Positions 1 to 9,150 are shown, numbered from the stretch's first letter. The stretch: 64,000 nt of DNA from Lacrimispora defluvii (GCA_013036995.1 JAAOXG010000019.1:1-64000), one strand, 5' to 3'. The notes: generated by a model from the letters alone, not told the origin. Numbers and translations are program-made.

Positions 1-3
1 TAA

Positions 4-975
4 GTGCGAAGTTTGAGTAATGGAATCATCGTTGTCCTCGTCCTGCTTGCCATTTTTACGGCAATAAAGCAACCATCATTCGCAACAACTGACAATCTAA
101 AAAATATCGCCTTAAATGTGGCACCCCGTTTCATCATTGCCTGCGGTGTATCAGGCTGCCTGATTACCAGAGGTACTGATCTTTCTGCAGGACGTATTGT
201 AGGCCTTTCCGCCTGCCTTGCAGGTACTCTTTTACAGAAACCGGGCTACAGCGGTAAGTTTTTCCCCAATCTTCCGGATTTTGGTATCTGGTGGGTATTC
301 GTAGTATTGTTAATCTGTATTTTAGTTGCTGCTTTGTTTGGTCTGATCAATGGTCTGGTGATTTCCTATCTGCAGGTTCCCGCTTTTATCGGAACACTGG
401 GTATGCAGCTGATTGTATACGGTGCCTGCCTTGTTTATACCAACGCAACACCAATCGGCGGTTATCGTCCAGCTTATACGGAAGTGGCAAAAGGAAGACT
501 GTTTGGTTTCATGCCTTACCTGTTTTTAATAGCCCTTGCAGTAGGACTTGTGATCTGGTTTGTTTATAATAAGACTCCTCATGGAAAATACATGTATGCC
601 ATCGGCGGTAACGAACAGGCGGCAGAAGTTTCCGGTGTTAATACCAAGAAGACTAAGATTATTATCTATGTGACAGCTGCAGCACTTTACGCACTGGGCG
701 GCTTTCTGGTAGGTGCAAAATCCGGCGGATCTTCCGTTAACATGGGTATGGGCTGGGAGCTTGAAGCAATTGCAGCATGTACCATCGGAGGTGTATCTGT
801 AAACGGTGGTATTGGTAAGGTATCCGGTGTTTTAATCGGTGTTCTTGTTTTCGAAATCTTAAAAACCTGTCTCCAGTATTTAGGAGTTAACACCAACTAT
901 CAGTACATTGCTCAGGGTATCGTTATCGTAGTTGCCATTGCTCTTGATATCAGAAAATATATTGCCAAGAAATAA
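4..975 (+). CDS. mglC: Galactose/methyl galactoside ABC transporter permease MglC
   Basis: Membrane permease of a sugar ABC importer of the MglABC (ribose/galactose) class. The 323-residue product is almost entirely hydrophobic with about 8-10 membrane segments. It carries the family motif GTDLSAGR near residue 58 and the cytoplasmic coupling loop around GGNEQAAEVSGVN (near residue 200). It ends in the DIRKYIAKK-like tail typical of MglC. The reading frame has TAA at bases 1-3 directly before a GTG at 4, so GTG is the first possible start; homologues carry about 10 more N-terminal residues, so the start is uncertain and the ribosome binding site lies outside the window. The ATPase (mglA) and binding protein (mglB) are expected upstream, out of view. 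A strong terminator follows, so this is the last gene of its operon. Confidence 0.9.
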   Translation: MRSLSNGIIVVLVLLAIFTAIKQPSFATTDNLKNIALNVAPRFIIACGVSGCLITRGTDLSAGRIVGLSACLAGTLLQKPGYSGKFFPNLPDFGIWWVFVVLLICILVAALFGLINGLVISYLQVPAFIGTLGMQLIVYGACLVYTNATPIGGYRPAYTEVAKGRLFGFMPYLFLIALAVGLVIWFVYNKTPHGKYMYAIGGNEQAAEVSGVNTKKTKIIIYVTAAALYALGGFLVGAKSGGSSVNMGMGWELEAIAACTIGGVSVNGGIGKVSGVLIGVLVFEILKTCLQYLGVNTNYQYIAQGIVIVVAIALDIRKYIAKK

Positions 976-981
976 ATACTT

Positions 982-1025
982 AAAAAGCGTCCTGTCCGGC
1001 ATAAATGCCTTTCAGGACGCTTTTT
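982..1025. terminator. Bidirectional intrinsic terminator
   Basis: A 13-bp perfect inverted repeat (AAAAAGCGTCCTG / CAGGACGCTTTTT) with an 18-nt loop. It gives a T run on both strands, so it can end mglC on the plus strand and the CYTH gene on the minus strand. Confidence 0.9.
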
Positions 1026-1049
1026 CACGTATTCGCGACTGTTTGAAAA

Positions 1050-1502
1050 TTACGGCATCTGGCTGAGCCGGCTGTTCTGGTATTCTCCGGATAAGGTAAC
1101 ATCTTTCCCGAACCAGGAAGGAGGAATAAAGGAGTGGGCTTCCTCCAAGCTCTCAAATTCAACCTCAGCAAGCATCAGTCCTTCATAGCGGCCTTCAAAA
1201 ACATCCAGCTCGATGGTGAGATGATCGCAGTGCTCCACAGGAATTAAATATCTTCTTTTCGTAAGAACACAGCCGTCTGTTTTGCTGATTAAGTGATGAT
1301 AGGAGTCTTCGTTTAAGGGAAGATTGTATTCTTCTCTTGCTAAAAGACCTTTGGATTTATAGGTTAGAATATAGGACTCATCCTCTTTTCGGACCCGTAC
1401 AACGGGATCTGTCGATAAATATCCCTGTTCAATGAAATGATGGGGGAATGACTCATAATTTTCCGGCGGACTGGTGACCAGATATTTGCGCTCGATTTCC
1501 AT
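1050..1502 (-). CDS. CYTH domain protein (triphosphate tunnel family)
   Basis: 150 residues, the usual size of a stand-alone CYTH protein. The N terminus carries the signature ExExK (E2-I-E-R-K6), and alternating charged residues follow (RVRKEDE, TYKSKG, ELDVFEG, EVEFES), as expected for the eight-stranded tunnel that binds triphosphates and metal. Family members hydrolyse inorganic triphosphate or thiamine triphosphate, or act as class IV adenylate cyclases; which applies here cannot be told. The ATG has an AGGAGG site with good spacing. It is monocistronic, converges on mglC and shares the terminator at 982-1025. Confidence 0.85.
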   Translation of the reverse strand: MEIERKYLVTSPPENYESFPHHFIEQGYLSTDPVVRVRKEDESYILTYKSKGLLAREEYNLPLNEDSYHHLISKTDGCVLTKRRYLIPVEHCDHLTIELDVFEGRYEGLMLAEVEFESLEEAHSFIPPSWFGKDVTLSGEYQNSRLSQMP

Positions 1503-1641
1503 GAAAAACCTCCTGATTCCATGTATTGGACTATAAAACAGGGTTAGTATACCACAATAGGATAAAAAATAGAAGATAGTGGCAAAAAGAAGAAAAACGT
1601 GGTAATATGGAAAATACAGTAAAAATCAGGAGATTAATGAT

Positions 1642-2703
1642 ATGAAATGCTTGATAAGGCGGACAGCTTTCTTTTTTCTGGTATTGGCTGTGCTTTTTGC
1701 AGCAGGCTGCGCAGGAAAAAGTGCTGAGCCAAAATCTGGGGAAAGTTCGGACAAGGAAGCTGGTACGGAAGGAATTGAAGCGGCAGAAGGTCCTAAAATC
1801 GGCATAAGCATCTATCGCTACGATGACACCTTCATGAAGCTTTACCGGTCTGAATTAAAACAATATCTGGAAGAGACCTATCATGCCCAGATCATCATGC
1901 GCAATGCAGGCGGGGATCAGAATGAACAGAACCGGCAGATAAAGGAATTTATAGATAGTAAGTGTAACGGGATTATAATTAATCCTGTGGAGACCTCGGC
2001 TGCAGGAACAATCGCAGATACTTGCAGCCAGGCAGGTATCCCGCTGGTTTTCATTAACAGTGAGCCGGATGAATCAGAGCGAAAACGGTGGGAAGACCGT
2101 CATATGGCGGTTTCCAGTGTGGAAACGGATTCAAAGCAGGCGGGAACCTATCAGGGACAGATTATCCTTGAAACTCCAAGAAAGGGTGACAGGAATAACG
2201 ACGGAATCGTCTCTTATGTGATGATAAAGGGAGAGGCAGGCAGTGCTGCAGCCCGGTACCGGTCGGAGTATTCCATCAAAGCACTGACAGAGGCAGGTGT
2301 AAAAACAGAAGAGCTTTTTTCCGGTATCGGAAACTGGAACAGGGAAGAGGGGAAAAAGCTTGCGGCACAGGCTTTATCAACTTATGGTCCCAGAATTGAT
2401 GTTATTTTCTGCAACAACGATGCCATGGCAAATGGAGCGCTTGAGGCGGTAGAAGAAGCCGGTATGATACCGGGGAAAGATATCTCTCTGGTAGGCGTGG
2501 ATGCACTTCAGGAAACCGTGGAATATATAAAAGAGGGTAAGATCACCGGAACGGTTTTAAATGACCATCAGGGCCAGTCTCAGACTGCTGCCGATACGCT
2601 GATCCGGTTGATTCAGGGAGAGGATACCGAGACAAGGTATCTGGTGGATTATATAAAGATTACCATAAACAGTACATTTCGAAATTGGAAAGGAGACGAT
2701 TGA
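1642..2703 (+). CDS. MglB-like galactose/glucose-binding lipoprotein (probable sensor)
   Basis: Extracellular sugar-binding protein of the periplasmic-binding-protein type I fold, anchored as a lipoprotein (lipobox LFAAGC near residues 18-23). It aligns along its length with MglB: the YRYDDTFM motif near residue 58 (MglB YKYDDNFM), a Ca2+-loop match DRNNDG near residue 183, CNNDAMA and GVDAL motifs near the C terminus. In the segment equivalent to MglB GHPDAEAR this protein has GSAAARYR, so the His and Asp that contact sugar in MglB are absent while the Arg is kept. It is the first gene of a tight operon with no permease or ATPase: 1 bp to the DJ-1 gene, then a second binding protein and a GGDEF-EAL protein. 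I infer a sensory rather than transport role with changed ligand choice. No convincing -35 was found; TAATAT at 1603-1608 is a possible -10. Confidence 0.85.
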   Translation: MKCLIRRTAFFFLVLAVLFAAGCAGKSAEPKSGESSDKEAGTEGIEAAEGPKIGISIYRYDDTFMKLYRSELKQYLEETYHAQIIMRNAGGDQNEQNRQIKEFIDSKCNGIIINPVETSAAGTIADTCSQAGIPLVFINSEPDESERKRWEDRHMAVSSVETDSKQAGTYQGQIILETPRKGDRNNDGIVSYVMIKGEAGSAAARYRSEYSIKALTEAGVKTEELFSGIGNWNREEGKKLAAQALSTYGPRIDVIFCNNDAMANGALEAVEEAGMIPGKDISLVGVDALQETVEYIKEGKITGTVLNDHQGQSQTAADTLIRLIQGEDTETRYLVDYIKITINSTFRNWKGDD

Positions 2704-2704
2704 T

Positions 2705-3265
2705 ATGGGGAAGGTTTATGCGTTTTTAGCAGATGGGTCAGAAGAGGTGGAGCTGCTTGCAGTCGTTGATGTTCTGCTCAGAGGGGGGCAGGATGTAAAG
2801 CTTGTTTCAGTAACTGGTAAAAAGAATGTAATTGGATCACACGGAATTAAGCTTCAGGCAGACATTTTAATGGAGCAGACCAATTTAAAAGATGCAGATG
2901 TGCTGTTTCTTCCGGGAGGTATGCCGGGAACCAGGAATCTGGGAGCCAGCCAGGAATTAGTAGACGCACTAAACGAAGCGAATCAGGACAATCGCAGAAT
3001 CGCTGCGATTTGTGCAGCTCCAAGTATTCTCGGAAGACTTGGAATGCTGGAAGGAAAAAAAGCTACCTGTTTTCCTGGATTTGAAGAGGAACTAAAGGGA
3101 GCTGACGTGGTAAGACAGGGTGTGGTGACTGACGGTAATATTACAACAGCCAGAGGGCTTGGATATGCGCTTGACATGGGCATCGAGCTGTTGGCACTGT
3201 TGGTGGATAAAAATCATGCACGTAAGATAAAAGAGGCAATTCAATACGACCAGAACCCCATGTAA
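2705..3265 (+). CDS. DJ-1/PfpI family protein
   Basis: 186-residue cytosolic protein of the class I glutamine amidotransferase-like superfamily, DJ-1/ThiJ branch. The reactive cysteine is Cys103 in AAICAAPSIL and the conserved acidic partner is Glu14 in ADGSEEVE; the glycine-rich LPGGMPGT is at 69-76. Family roles include glyoxalase III/deglycase-like and redox-sensing activities; the specific one cannot be assigned. The ATG lies 1 bp after the stop of the MglB-like gene behind GGAAAGGAGACGATTG, so the two are co-transcribed. Its presence in a sensor operon is unexplained. Confidence 0.88.
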   Translation: MGKVYAFLADGSEEVELLAVVDVLLRGGQDVKLVSVTGKKNVIGSHGIKLQADILMEQTNLKDADVLFLPGGMPGTRNLGASQELVDALNEANQDNRRIAAICAAPSILGRLGMLEGKKATCFPGFEEELKGADVVRQGVVTDGNITTARGLGYALDMGIELLALLVDKNHARKIKEAIQYDQNPM

Positions 3266-3280
3266 CAGGCAGGTGAACTT

Positions 3281-4726
3281 ATGAAAAAGAATTGGATATT
3301 ACCAATCGCATTCGTTTCCTGCTTATTTTTGCTTGCCGGATGTGAGAAAAAGGATCCCTATGGACTCTCTCCCAAGGATCCTGTTACGATCTCAGTCTGG
3401 CATTATTATAATGGTGTCCAGAAAGAGGAATTTGACAATCTGGTCAGGGCATTTAATGAAAATGAGGGCAGGGAAAAAGGAATTGTCGTAAAAGCTTATA
3501 ACAAAGGAAGTATTGATGAACTGAGCAATACCATCAATGAGAGTATTGAACACCGGGTTGGTTCTGATCCCCTTCCCGATGTTTTTTCTGCTTACGCAGA
3601 TAAAGTTTATGAGGTGGACCGAATGGGTCTGGCTGCAGATTTAAGTGATTACCTTACGTCCGATGAGATATCTGAATATGTAGATGCATACATGGAAGAG
3701 GGGAGATTTGGCGGTAGTGATTCTGTTAAAGTATTTCCTATTGCCAAATCCACTGAGATACTGACTGTGAACAAGACGGACTGGGATAAGTTTGCAGCTG
3801 CTACTGGTGAGACGGAAGATGCTTTCTCTACCTGGGAAGGGATCACCAGAGTATCCCAGTCTTATTACAGGTGGACGGACAGTCTGACAGAAACTCCGGG
3901 TGATGGCAAAGCGTTTTTTGGCAGAGATGCATTTGCCAACTATATGATTATTGGAAGCCTGCAGCTGGGACATGAGATATTTTCCGTGAAAGACGGGAAA
4001 ACAGTTCTGGACTTCGACAAAGAAGCGATGAAAAAACTATGGGATAATTACTATGTCCCGTTTGTAAATGGATATTTTGGGGCTTACGGCAGATTTAGAA
4101 GTGATGATGTAAAAACCGGACAGCTTGTGGCGTTTGTAGGAGCTACCAGTGGAATCTCTTATTTTCCCACCTCTGTAACCCTTGAAGATGGAACAAACTA
4201 TGAGATTAAAAGCAAACTGTATCCTCTTCCCGGATTTGCAGGCACGGTTCCCTGTGCTGTTTCCCAGGGAGCAGGAATGATGGTTCTAAAATCAGAGGAA
4301 AAGCGGGAATATGCAGCTGTCTGTTTTTTGAAATGGTTTACAGACACCAGTCAGAATATGAAGTTTGCTATTGGCTCCGGTTATCTGCCAGTAAAAAAGG
4401 CAGCGGCGGAGCAGTCACTTCTAAAGCCTTTTTTACAGGAGGCTGGAGAAAATAGTGCGGCATCCCAGAACCTGATTATTGGACTTGATACAGCTAACAG
4501 GTACAGACTGTACACTTCCAAGCCCTTTCAGGGAGGGGACCGTGCAAGAGAGATCCTTCAGACTTCCATGGCTTCAAAGGCAAGAGAGGATTACCAGAAG
4601 ATTGAGGAACTGGTGACGCAGGGGACTGACAGAGAGAGGGCGGTTGCTGAATTTGTAACAGATGAGAATTTTAATCAATGGTACGAAGACACCAGGCTGC
4701 AATTGGAAACAGTCATCGGAGAGTAA
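3281..4726 (+). CDS. Extracellular solute-binding lipoprotein, family 1
   Basis: 481 residues with an N-terminal lipoprotein signal (FLLAGC, Cys21). The start VTISVWHYYNG followed by a Phe-rich helix is typical of family 1 (MalE/UgpB-like) carbohydrate-binding proteins. Later segments such as SQGAGMMVLKS and FLKWFTD also fit this family. It sits 15 bp after the DJ-1 gene and 3 bp before the GGDEF-EAL gene. No transporter subunits are nearby, so it may deliver a ligand signal to the membrane c-di-GMP protein instead of feeding a permease; that is inference. Confidence 0.87.
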   Translation: MKKNWILPIAFVSCLFLLAGCEKKDPYGLSPKDPVTISVWHYYNGVQKEEFDNLVRAFNENEGREKGIVVKAYNKGSIDELSNTINESIEHRVGSDPLPDVFSAYADKVYEVDRMGLAADLSDYLTSDEISEYVDAYMEEGRFGGSDSVKVFPIAKSTEILTVNKTDWDKFAAATGETEDAFSTWEGITRVSQSYYRWTDSLTETPGDGKAFFGRDAFANYMIIGSLQLGHEIFSVKDGKTVLDFDKEAMKKLWDNYYVPFVNGYFGAYGRFRSDDVKTGQLVAFVGATSGISYFPTSVTLEDGTNYEIKSKLYPLPGFAGTVPCAVSQGAGMMVLKSEEKREYAAVCFLKWFTDTSQNMKFAIGSGYLPVKKAAAEQSLLKPFLQEAGENSAASQNLIIGLDTANRYRLYTSKPFQGGDRAREILQTSMASKAREDYQKIEELVTQGTDRERAVAEFVTDENFNQWYEDTRLQLETVIGE

Positions 4727-4729
4727 TTT

Positions 4730-7705
4730 ATGAGAGAGAAGAAAAGTGAGTCCATACGAACCCGTTTGCTTGGACCGCTGCTGATATTGCTGGTTGTGCA
4801 GGCTGCGGTAATTGCCGGTACAGTGCTTTTCGGCGGAGTTTCTGTTAAATTAAAAAATAATGAAATCCACATATTAAGCCAGAATACAGAGAATATCAGG
4901 GTTGACCTGGAGAAGGAGACTCTCTATCACTGGATTGTTATGCTGAACCATTCAGCCTTCGTTTCTGATGAAGTAGAGCGGATTCTAAAGAAAAACGGTA
5001 GTAGTCCCCTTGATATTTCAAAAGATTACGGGCTGAACCGGGATATTGTGGAACAGATCATAGAAAAATCCATAGATATGCTCCATATGAGTTATGCGAC
5101 CGGAGTTTATTTTATTCTTGACGGTCCGGCAGCCGCCAACAGTTCCAATGATGTAAAAGCAGGATTTTACATAAGAAACTCCAATACGGGAGGATATTTA
5201 ACAGACAATTCTTCTCTCTTGATGGAGCGGGGATTGCCCTCTGTGGCAGAAAAATATAAGATACCACTGGATTCCTTCTGGGAAATAGGCTTTAATAACG
5301 GAGGAGACTTAAAAAACAGTGAGTTTTACCAAAAGCCTCTTAACCTGGCCTTACAGACTCGGACCAGCAAGGCCGATGCCTTAAATAAGGCTTATTTAAG
5401 TCAGCCTTTTCGCTTGAGTCCCAGAGATATGCCTGTTATCACCTATTCCGTTCCGGTTATTTTAAACGATGGGACAGTTGCGGGAGTATGGGGGCTTGAG
5501 ATGACCTTAAACCAGCTGGGACAGATATTATCGGAAAAACAGACAAACAGCAGTTTTGAGGAATGCTGGCTTCTTGGTATGCGGGATAAAGAGACAAAAA
5601 CAATTGTTCCGGTGATTGATTCCGGTTATCTTTATAATCAATATTTTAATGATGCCAAAAAACTGTCTTATACAGACAACGATAAGAAATCAGTCAGCGA
5701 AATAGAATCGTCTGATGGAACGAAGTGGTATGCCAGTATTAAAAGCCTTGATGCTTATGCCAATAACGGAGTAATGGAAAAAGAAGACTGGGTGCTGGTG
5801 GGAATGGCAAAGCAAAAGGATCTGCTTGCATTTTATAATGCCATCCGACGTATGCTGTTCAGTACCATGCTGGTTCCCATTCTATTCAGCTTTCTGGGAA
5901 CGTTTGTCATTGGTAAGATTGTAACGGAACCCATCCGCAGACTTTCTTTTGAATTAAAGGGTAAATCCGGTAACAGAGGACTGTCATTAAAAAGAGTATA
6001 CATCCGTGAGATTGATGATCTTACGGAAACAATTGAGCAGTTAAGCCGTGACGTGGAGCAATCTTCTTCAAAGATTTCCAGTATCCTGCGTCATGCCAAT
6101 GTTATGATCGGAGTTTTTGAATACGCCAAAGGAGACGGCCTGGTTTTCTGCAGCCAGTCTCTGTTTGAGATGCTTGGCTGGGGGAATATAGAGGAGCCGT
6201 ACCGGTATCTGGAAGTTGACAGATTTGAGAAACTGATGGAACAGACCTTTACCGGTGTGAAGATGAAGGGGGACCGGGTGATTCAAAGCTTCCAGATGAA
6301 TGGCAAAATACGATGGGTACAGGTTATTTTAGATGAGTCAAAGTCAGGGACTATTCTTGGAGTCTGTTCTGATGTGACTGCAGATGTGCAGGAGAAGGAA
6401 AAGCTTGAATGGGAACGCAATTTTGATTTGCTGACCGAATTGTATAACAGGAGGGCATTCCGGGAACAGGTGGAATCCATGATGGCATCCCAGAGGGAGA
6501 AGTACGGTGCTGTCATCATGTGGGATCTGGACAATTTAAAGTATATCAACGATACATATGGGCATGATGAAGGAGACCGTTACCTGATTTTGTTTGCAGA
6601 ATGTTTAAAAAACAGCTTTGCCGGAAGGGGAATTTTAGCCCGTTATTCCGGTGATGAATTTGTGACCTACCTGCATGGAGATGACAAAGAGAAAATCCGG
6701 AAAGATGTCCGTGACTTTATAAAGTACATTCAGAAGGCAGCTCTTACCATGGAAGGCGGATACATGCTTCCAGTCCGGGTTTCAGGAGGATTATCCTGGT
6801 ATCCCGGTGATGCAACAGATTTTGAAACCCTGTTTAATTATGCTGATTTTGCCATGTACATGGTAAAACACAGTGTGAAAGGTAATGTAAGGGAATTTGA
6901 TTTTGATGAATATTCCCAGAATTCTTATATGCTGACAGGCAGTGAAGAACTAAACCGAATGCTGGAAACCGGAGATGTAAGCTTTGTGTTTCAGCCAATT
7001 GTAACAAGAGACGGTAATATTTACGGATATGAGCTTTTAATGAGACCTCATTTCACAAATCTAAAAGGAATCGGTGAAGTCTTAAATCTGGCAAGATCTC
7101 AGGCAAGACTGCCTCAGATCGAATCACTGACCTGGTTTGCCGGCTTAAGGGCTGCAGCAGCCGAGAAGGAAAAAGGGCATTTAGGAGAGTCAGAAAAGCT
7201 GTTTATTAACTCCATTGCTTCTGTGTGTATTACCGAAGAGGAGCAGGGACTGCTGGAAGATAATTTTGGCGATCTTTTAAGCCGGGTTGTTATTGAGATG
7301 ACAGAAGGGGAGCCTGCCAGCAGGGAATATATGGCACGTAAGATGGAGATGGCAAGAAAATGGCAGGGACAGACGGCTGTGGACGATTTCGGTACCGGAT
7401 ATAACAGTGAATCCGTTCTTCTGCATATGCGGCCGGAGATTGTAAAGGTGGATATGAGTCTGGTCAGGCAGATACACAAAGATGCAAAAAGGCAGATGAT
7501 ATTAAAAAATCTTCTTGAATTTGCTATAAACAACGATATCTGTGTGCTGGCTGAAGGCGTGGAAACGGAAGAGGAGCTGGTGTTTTTGCTGGATTGCGGC
7601 ATCTATTTATTCCAGGGATATTATATCGCCAGACCCCAAATCGAGATCCGTCCCCTAGATCCTTACATTGCCGGGAAGATGAAGGCGCTTGCAGGAAAAA
7701 CCTGA
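4730..7705 (+). CDS. Membrane sensor c-di-GMP enzyme: Cache-like/PAS/GGDEF/EAL
   Basis: 991 residues. Transmembrane helix about 11-35, a large extracellular sensor region about 40-370 (Cache-like), second helix about 375-397, HAMP-like linker, PAS-like domain about 448-555, GGDEF domain about 564-735 and EAL domain about 745-980. The cyclase signature is SGDEF (near 640); the product-inhibition site RxxD expected just upstream is missing. The phosphodiesterase domain has ELL in place of EAL (near 768), EMTE, DDFGTGYNS (Asp885, Asp886), VKVD, AEGVE and FQGYY, so metal and catalytic residues look complete. It probably makes and/or degrades c-di-GMP in response to an extracellular signal. Last gene of the 1642-7705 operon; the two upstream binding lipoproteins are candidate ligand partners. 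Only a very short hairpin follows the stop. Confidence 0.9.
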   Translation: MREKKSESIRTRLLGPLLILLVVQAAVIAGTVLFGGVSVKLKNNEIHILSQNTENIRVDLEKETLYHWIVMLNHSAFVSDEVERILKKNGSSPLDISKDYGLNRDIVEQIIEKSIDMLHMSYATGVYFILDGPAAANSSNDVKAGFYIRNSNTGGYLTDNSSLLMERGLPSVAEKYKIPLDSFWEIGFNNGGDLKNSEFYQKPLNLALQTRTSKADALNKAYLSQPFRLSPRDMPVITYSVPVILNDGTVAGVWGLEMTLNQLGQILSEKQTNSSFEECWLLGMRDKETKTIVPVIDSGYLYNQYFNDAKKLSYTDNDKKSVSEIESSDGTKWYASIKSLDAYANNGVMEKEDWVLVGMAKQKDLLAFYNAIRRMLFSTMLVPILFSFLGTFVIGKIVTEPIRRLSFELKGKSGNRGLSLKRVYIREIDDLTETIEQLSRDVEQSSSKISSILRHANVMIGVFEYAKGDGLVFCSQSLFEMLGWGNIEEPYRYLEVDRFEKLMEQTFTGVKMKGDRVIQSFQMNGKIRWVQVILDESKSGTILGVCSDVTADVQEKEKLEWERNFDLLTELYNRRAFREQVESMMASQREKYGAVIMWDLDNLKYINDTYGHDEGDRYLILFAECLKNSFAGRGILARYSGDEFVTYLHGDDKEKIRKDVRDFIKYIQKAALTMEGGYMLPVRVSGGLSWYPGDATDFETLFNYADFAMYMVKHSVKGNVREFDFDEYSQNSYMLTGSEELNRMLETGDVSFVFQPIVTRDGNIYGYELLMRPHFTNLKGIGEVLNLARSQARLPQIESLTWFAGLRAAAAEKEKGHLGESEKLFINSIASVCITEEEQGLLEDNFGDLLSRVVIEMTEGEPASREYMARKMEMARKWQGQTAVDDFGTGYNSESVLLHMRPEIVKVDMSLVRQIHKDAKRQMILKNLLEFAINNDICVLAEGVETEEELVFLLDCGIYLFQGYYIARPQIEIRPLDPYIAGKMKALAGKT

Positions 7706-7743
7706 TTTTATCGTAAATAATACTGGAATTTAAGGGACGAGTA

Positions 7744-7752
7744 TGGTATAAT
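7744..7752 (+). promoter_or_regulatory. Extended -10 promoter of tig
   Basis: TGGTATAAT gives a perfect TATAAT (7747-7752) with the TGn extension. No good -35 lies 17 bp upstream (TGGAAT), which the TGn element can compensate. It lies 67 bp before the tig ATG. Confidence 0.65.
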
Positions 7753-7818
7753 GCTAAATTGAAGTGTAACGCCCTGTCGGTAAGGCGGTTCACATATATC
7801 TCAAGGAGGAACCCATTA

Positions 7819-9105
7819 ATGAGTTTACAAGTGGAAAAATTAGAAAAGAACATGGCAAAATTAACGGTTGAAGTGCCGGCTGAGGAGTTTGAGAAGGCTC
7901 TTACCGCAGCTTACAATAAGAATAAGGGCAGATTTAACATCCCTGGTTTCAGAAAAGGCAAAGCACCACGTGCCATGGTAGAAAAGATGTATGGAGCAGG
8001 TGTCTTATATGAGGACGCTGTTAATGAAGCTCTTGATGCAACATATGGAGATGCAGTAGAGGAAAGCGGACTGGATATCGTTTCCAGACCAGAGATCAGC
8101 GTTGTTCAGGTTGAAAAAGGTCAGAACTTAATTTACACTGCTACTGTAGCTGTAAAGCCGGAAGTGACTTTAGGTGAGTATAAAGGAATCGAAGTAACCA
8201 AAGCATCTGCTGAAGTAACAGAAGAGGACATCGAAGCAGAATTAAAGAGAGTACAGGAACAGAACTCCAGACTTGTTACTGTAGAAGACAGAGCTGTGGA
8301 AGATGGCGATCAGACTGTCATCGACTTTGAAGGCTTTGTTGACGGAAAACCGTTTGACGGCGGCAAAGGAGAAGATTATCCACTTACCATTGGTTCCCAC
8401 TCCTTCATCGATACATTTGAAGAGCAGCTGATTGGAAAGAACATCGGAGAAGCATGTGAAGTAAACGTAACTTTCCCAAATGAATATCATTCCACTGAAC
8501 TTGCTGGTAAACCGGCTATGTTTAAGGTTACAGTTAAGGAAGTTAAGAGAAAAGAACTTCCAGAGTTAAACGATGAATTCGCTGGTGAAGTTTCTGAATA
8601 TGATACATTAGAAGAATACAAAAATGACATCAAGGAAAAAGTTGCTGAAAGAAAACAGAAAGCAGCAGCTACTGAGAATGAAGATCATGTTGTAGAGAAG
8701 GTTGTAGAGAACGCAGCTATGGATATTCCTGAGCCAATGATCGACAGCCAGGTAAATAACATGGTGAATGACTATGCAAGAAGAATGCAGAGCCAGGGAC
8801 TTTCTCTTGACCAGTATATGAAGTTTACTGGAATGACTATTGAAACATTAAGAGAGCAGATGAAGCCACAGGCATTAAAGAGAATTCAGACAAGACTGGT
8901 TCTTGAAGCAGTTGCCAAGGCAGAGAACATCGTTGTTTCTGATGAAGCAGTAGAGAAAGAAATTGCAACTATGGCTGAAAGCTACAAGATGGAAGTTTCA
9001 CAGATTAAAGAATATCTTGGCGAAAGCGGCATTGCACAGATGAAAGAAGATCTGGCAGTACAGGAAGCTGTTGATTTCCTGGTAGCAGAAGCGAAATTAG
9101 TTTAA
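7819..9105 (+). CDS. tig: Trigger factor (ribosome-associated chaperone, prolyl isomerase)
   Basis: Binds at the ribosome exit tunnel and helps new chains fold. 428 residues from the ATG at 7819 (MSLQVEKLEKNM), chosen over a longer upstream reading because AAGGAGG sits 9 bases before it. The ribosome-docking signature PGFRKGKAP lies near residues 43-51, followed by the FKBP-like domain (about 155-240, ending AMFKVTVKEVKRKELP) and the helical C-terminal domain. It heads the tig-clpP-clpX-lon-ysxC array, a common Firmicute arrangement. Confidence 0.97.
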   Translation: MSLQVEKLEKNMAKLTVEVPAEEFEKALTAAYNKNKGRFNIPGFRKGKAPRAMVEKMYGAGVLYEDAVNEALDATYGDAVEESGLDIVSRPEISVVQVEKGQNLIYTATVAVKPEVTLGEYKGIEVTKASAEVTEEDIEAELKRVQEQNSRLVTVEDRAVEDGDQTVIDFEGFVDGKPFDGGKGEDYPLTIGSHSFIDTFEEQLIGKNIGEACEVNVTFPNEYHSTELAGKPAMFKVTVKEVKRKELPELNDEFAGEVSEYDTLEEYKNDIKEKVAERKQKAAATENEDHVVEKVVENAAMDIPEPMIDSQVNNMVNDYARRMQSQGLSLDQYMKFTGMTIETLREQMKPQALKRIQTRLVLEAVAKAENIVVSDEAVEKEIATMAESYKMEVSQIKEYLGESGIAQMKEDLAVQEAVDFLVAEAKLV

Positions 9106-9116
9106 GAGTTTATTCC

Positions 9117-9150
9117 CGGTAGATTCCAGACATCCTGTCCGGAGTCTATT
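9117..9150 (+). other. Hairpin between tig and clpP
   Basis: TAGATTCC and GGAGTCTA pair (one G-U) around an inner GACA/TGTC stem. It is followed by TTCGGTTTTG, too poor in T for a confident terminator. It could partly uncouple clpP from tig or protect mRNA ends. Confidence 0.4.

Noticed and set aside
7114-7602. 162-residue antisense ORF inside the EAL domain
   Set aside because: Ser/Ile-rich low-complexity translation typical of the antisense frame of a coding gene, with no family match.
7759-7818. N-terminal extension of trigger factor
   Set aside because: It overlaps the leader after the -10, and the ATG at 7819 has an ideal AAGGAGG.
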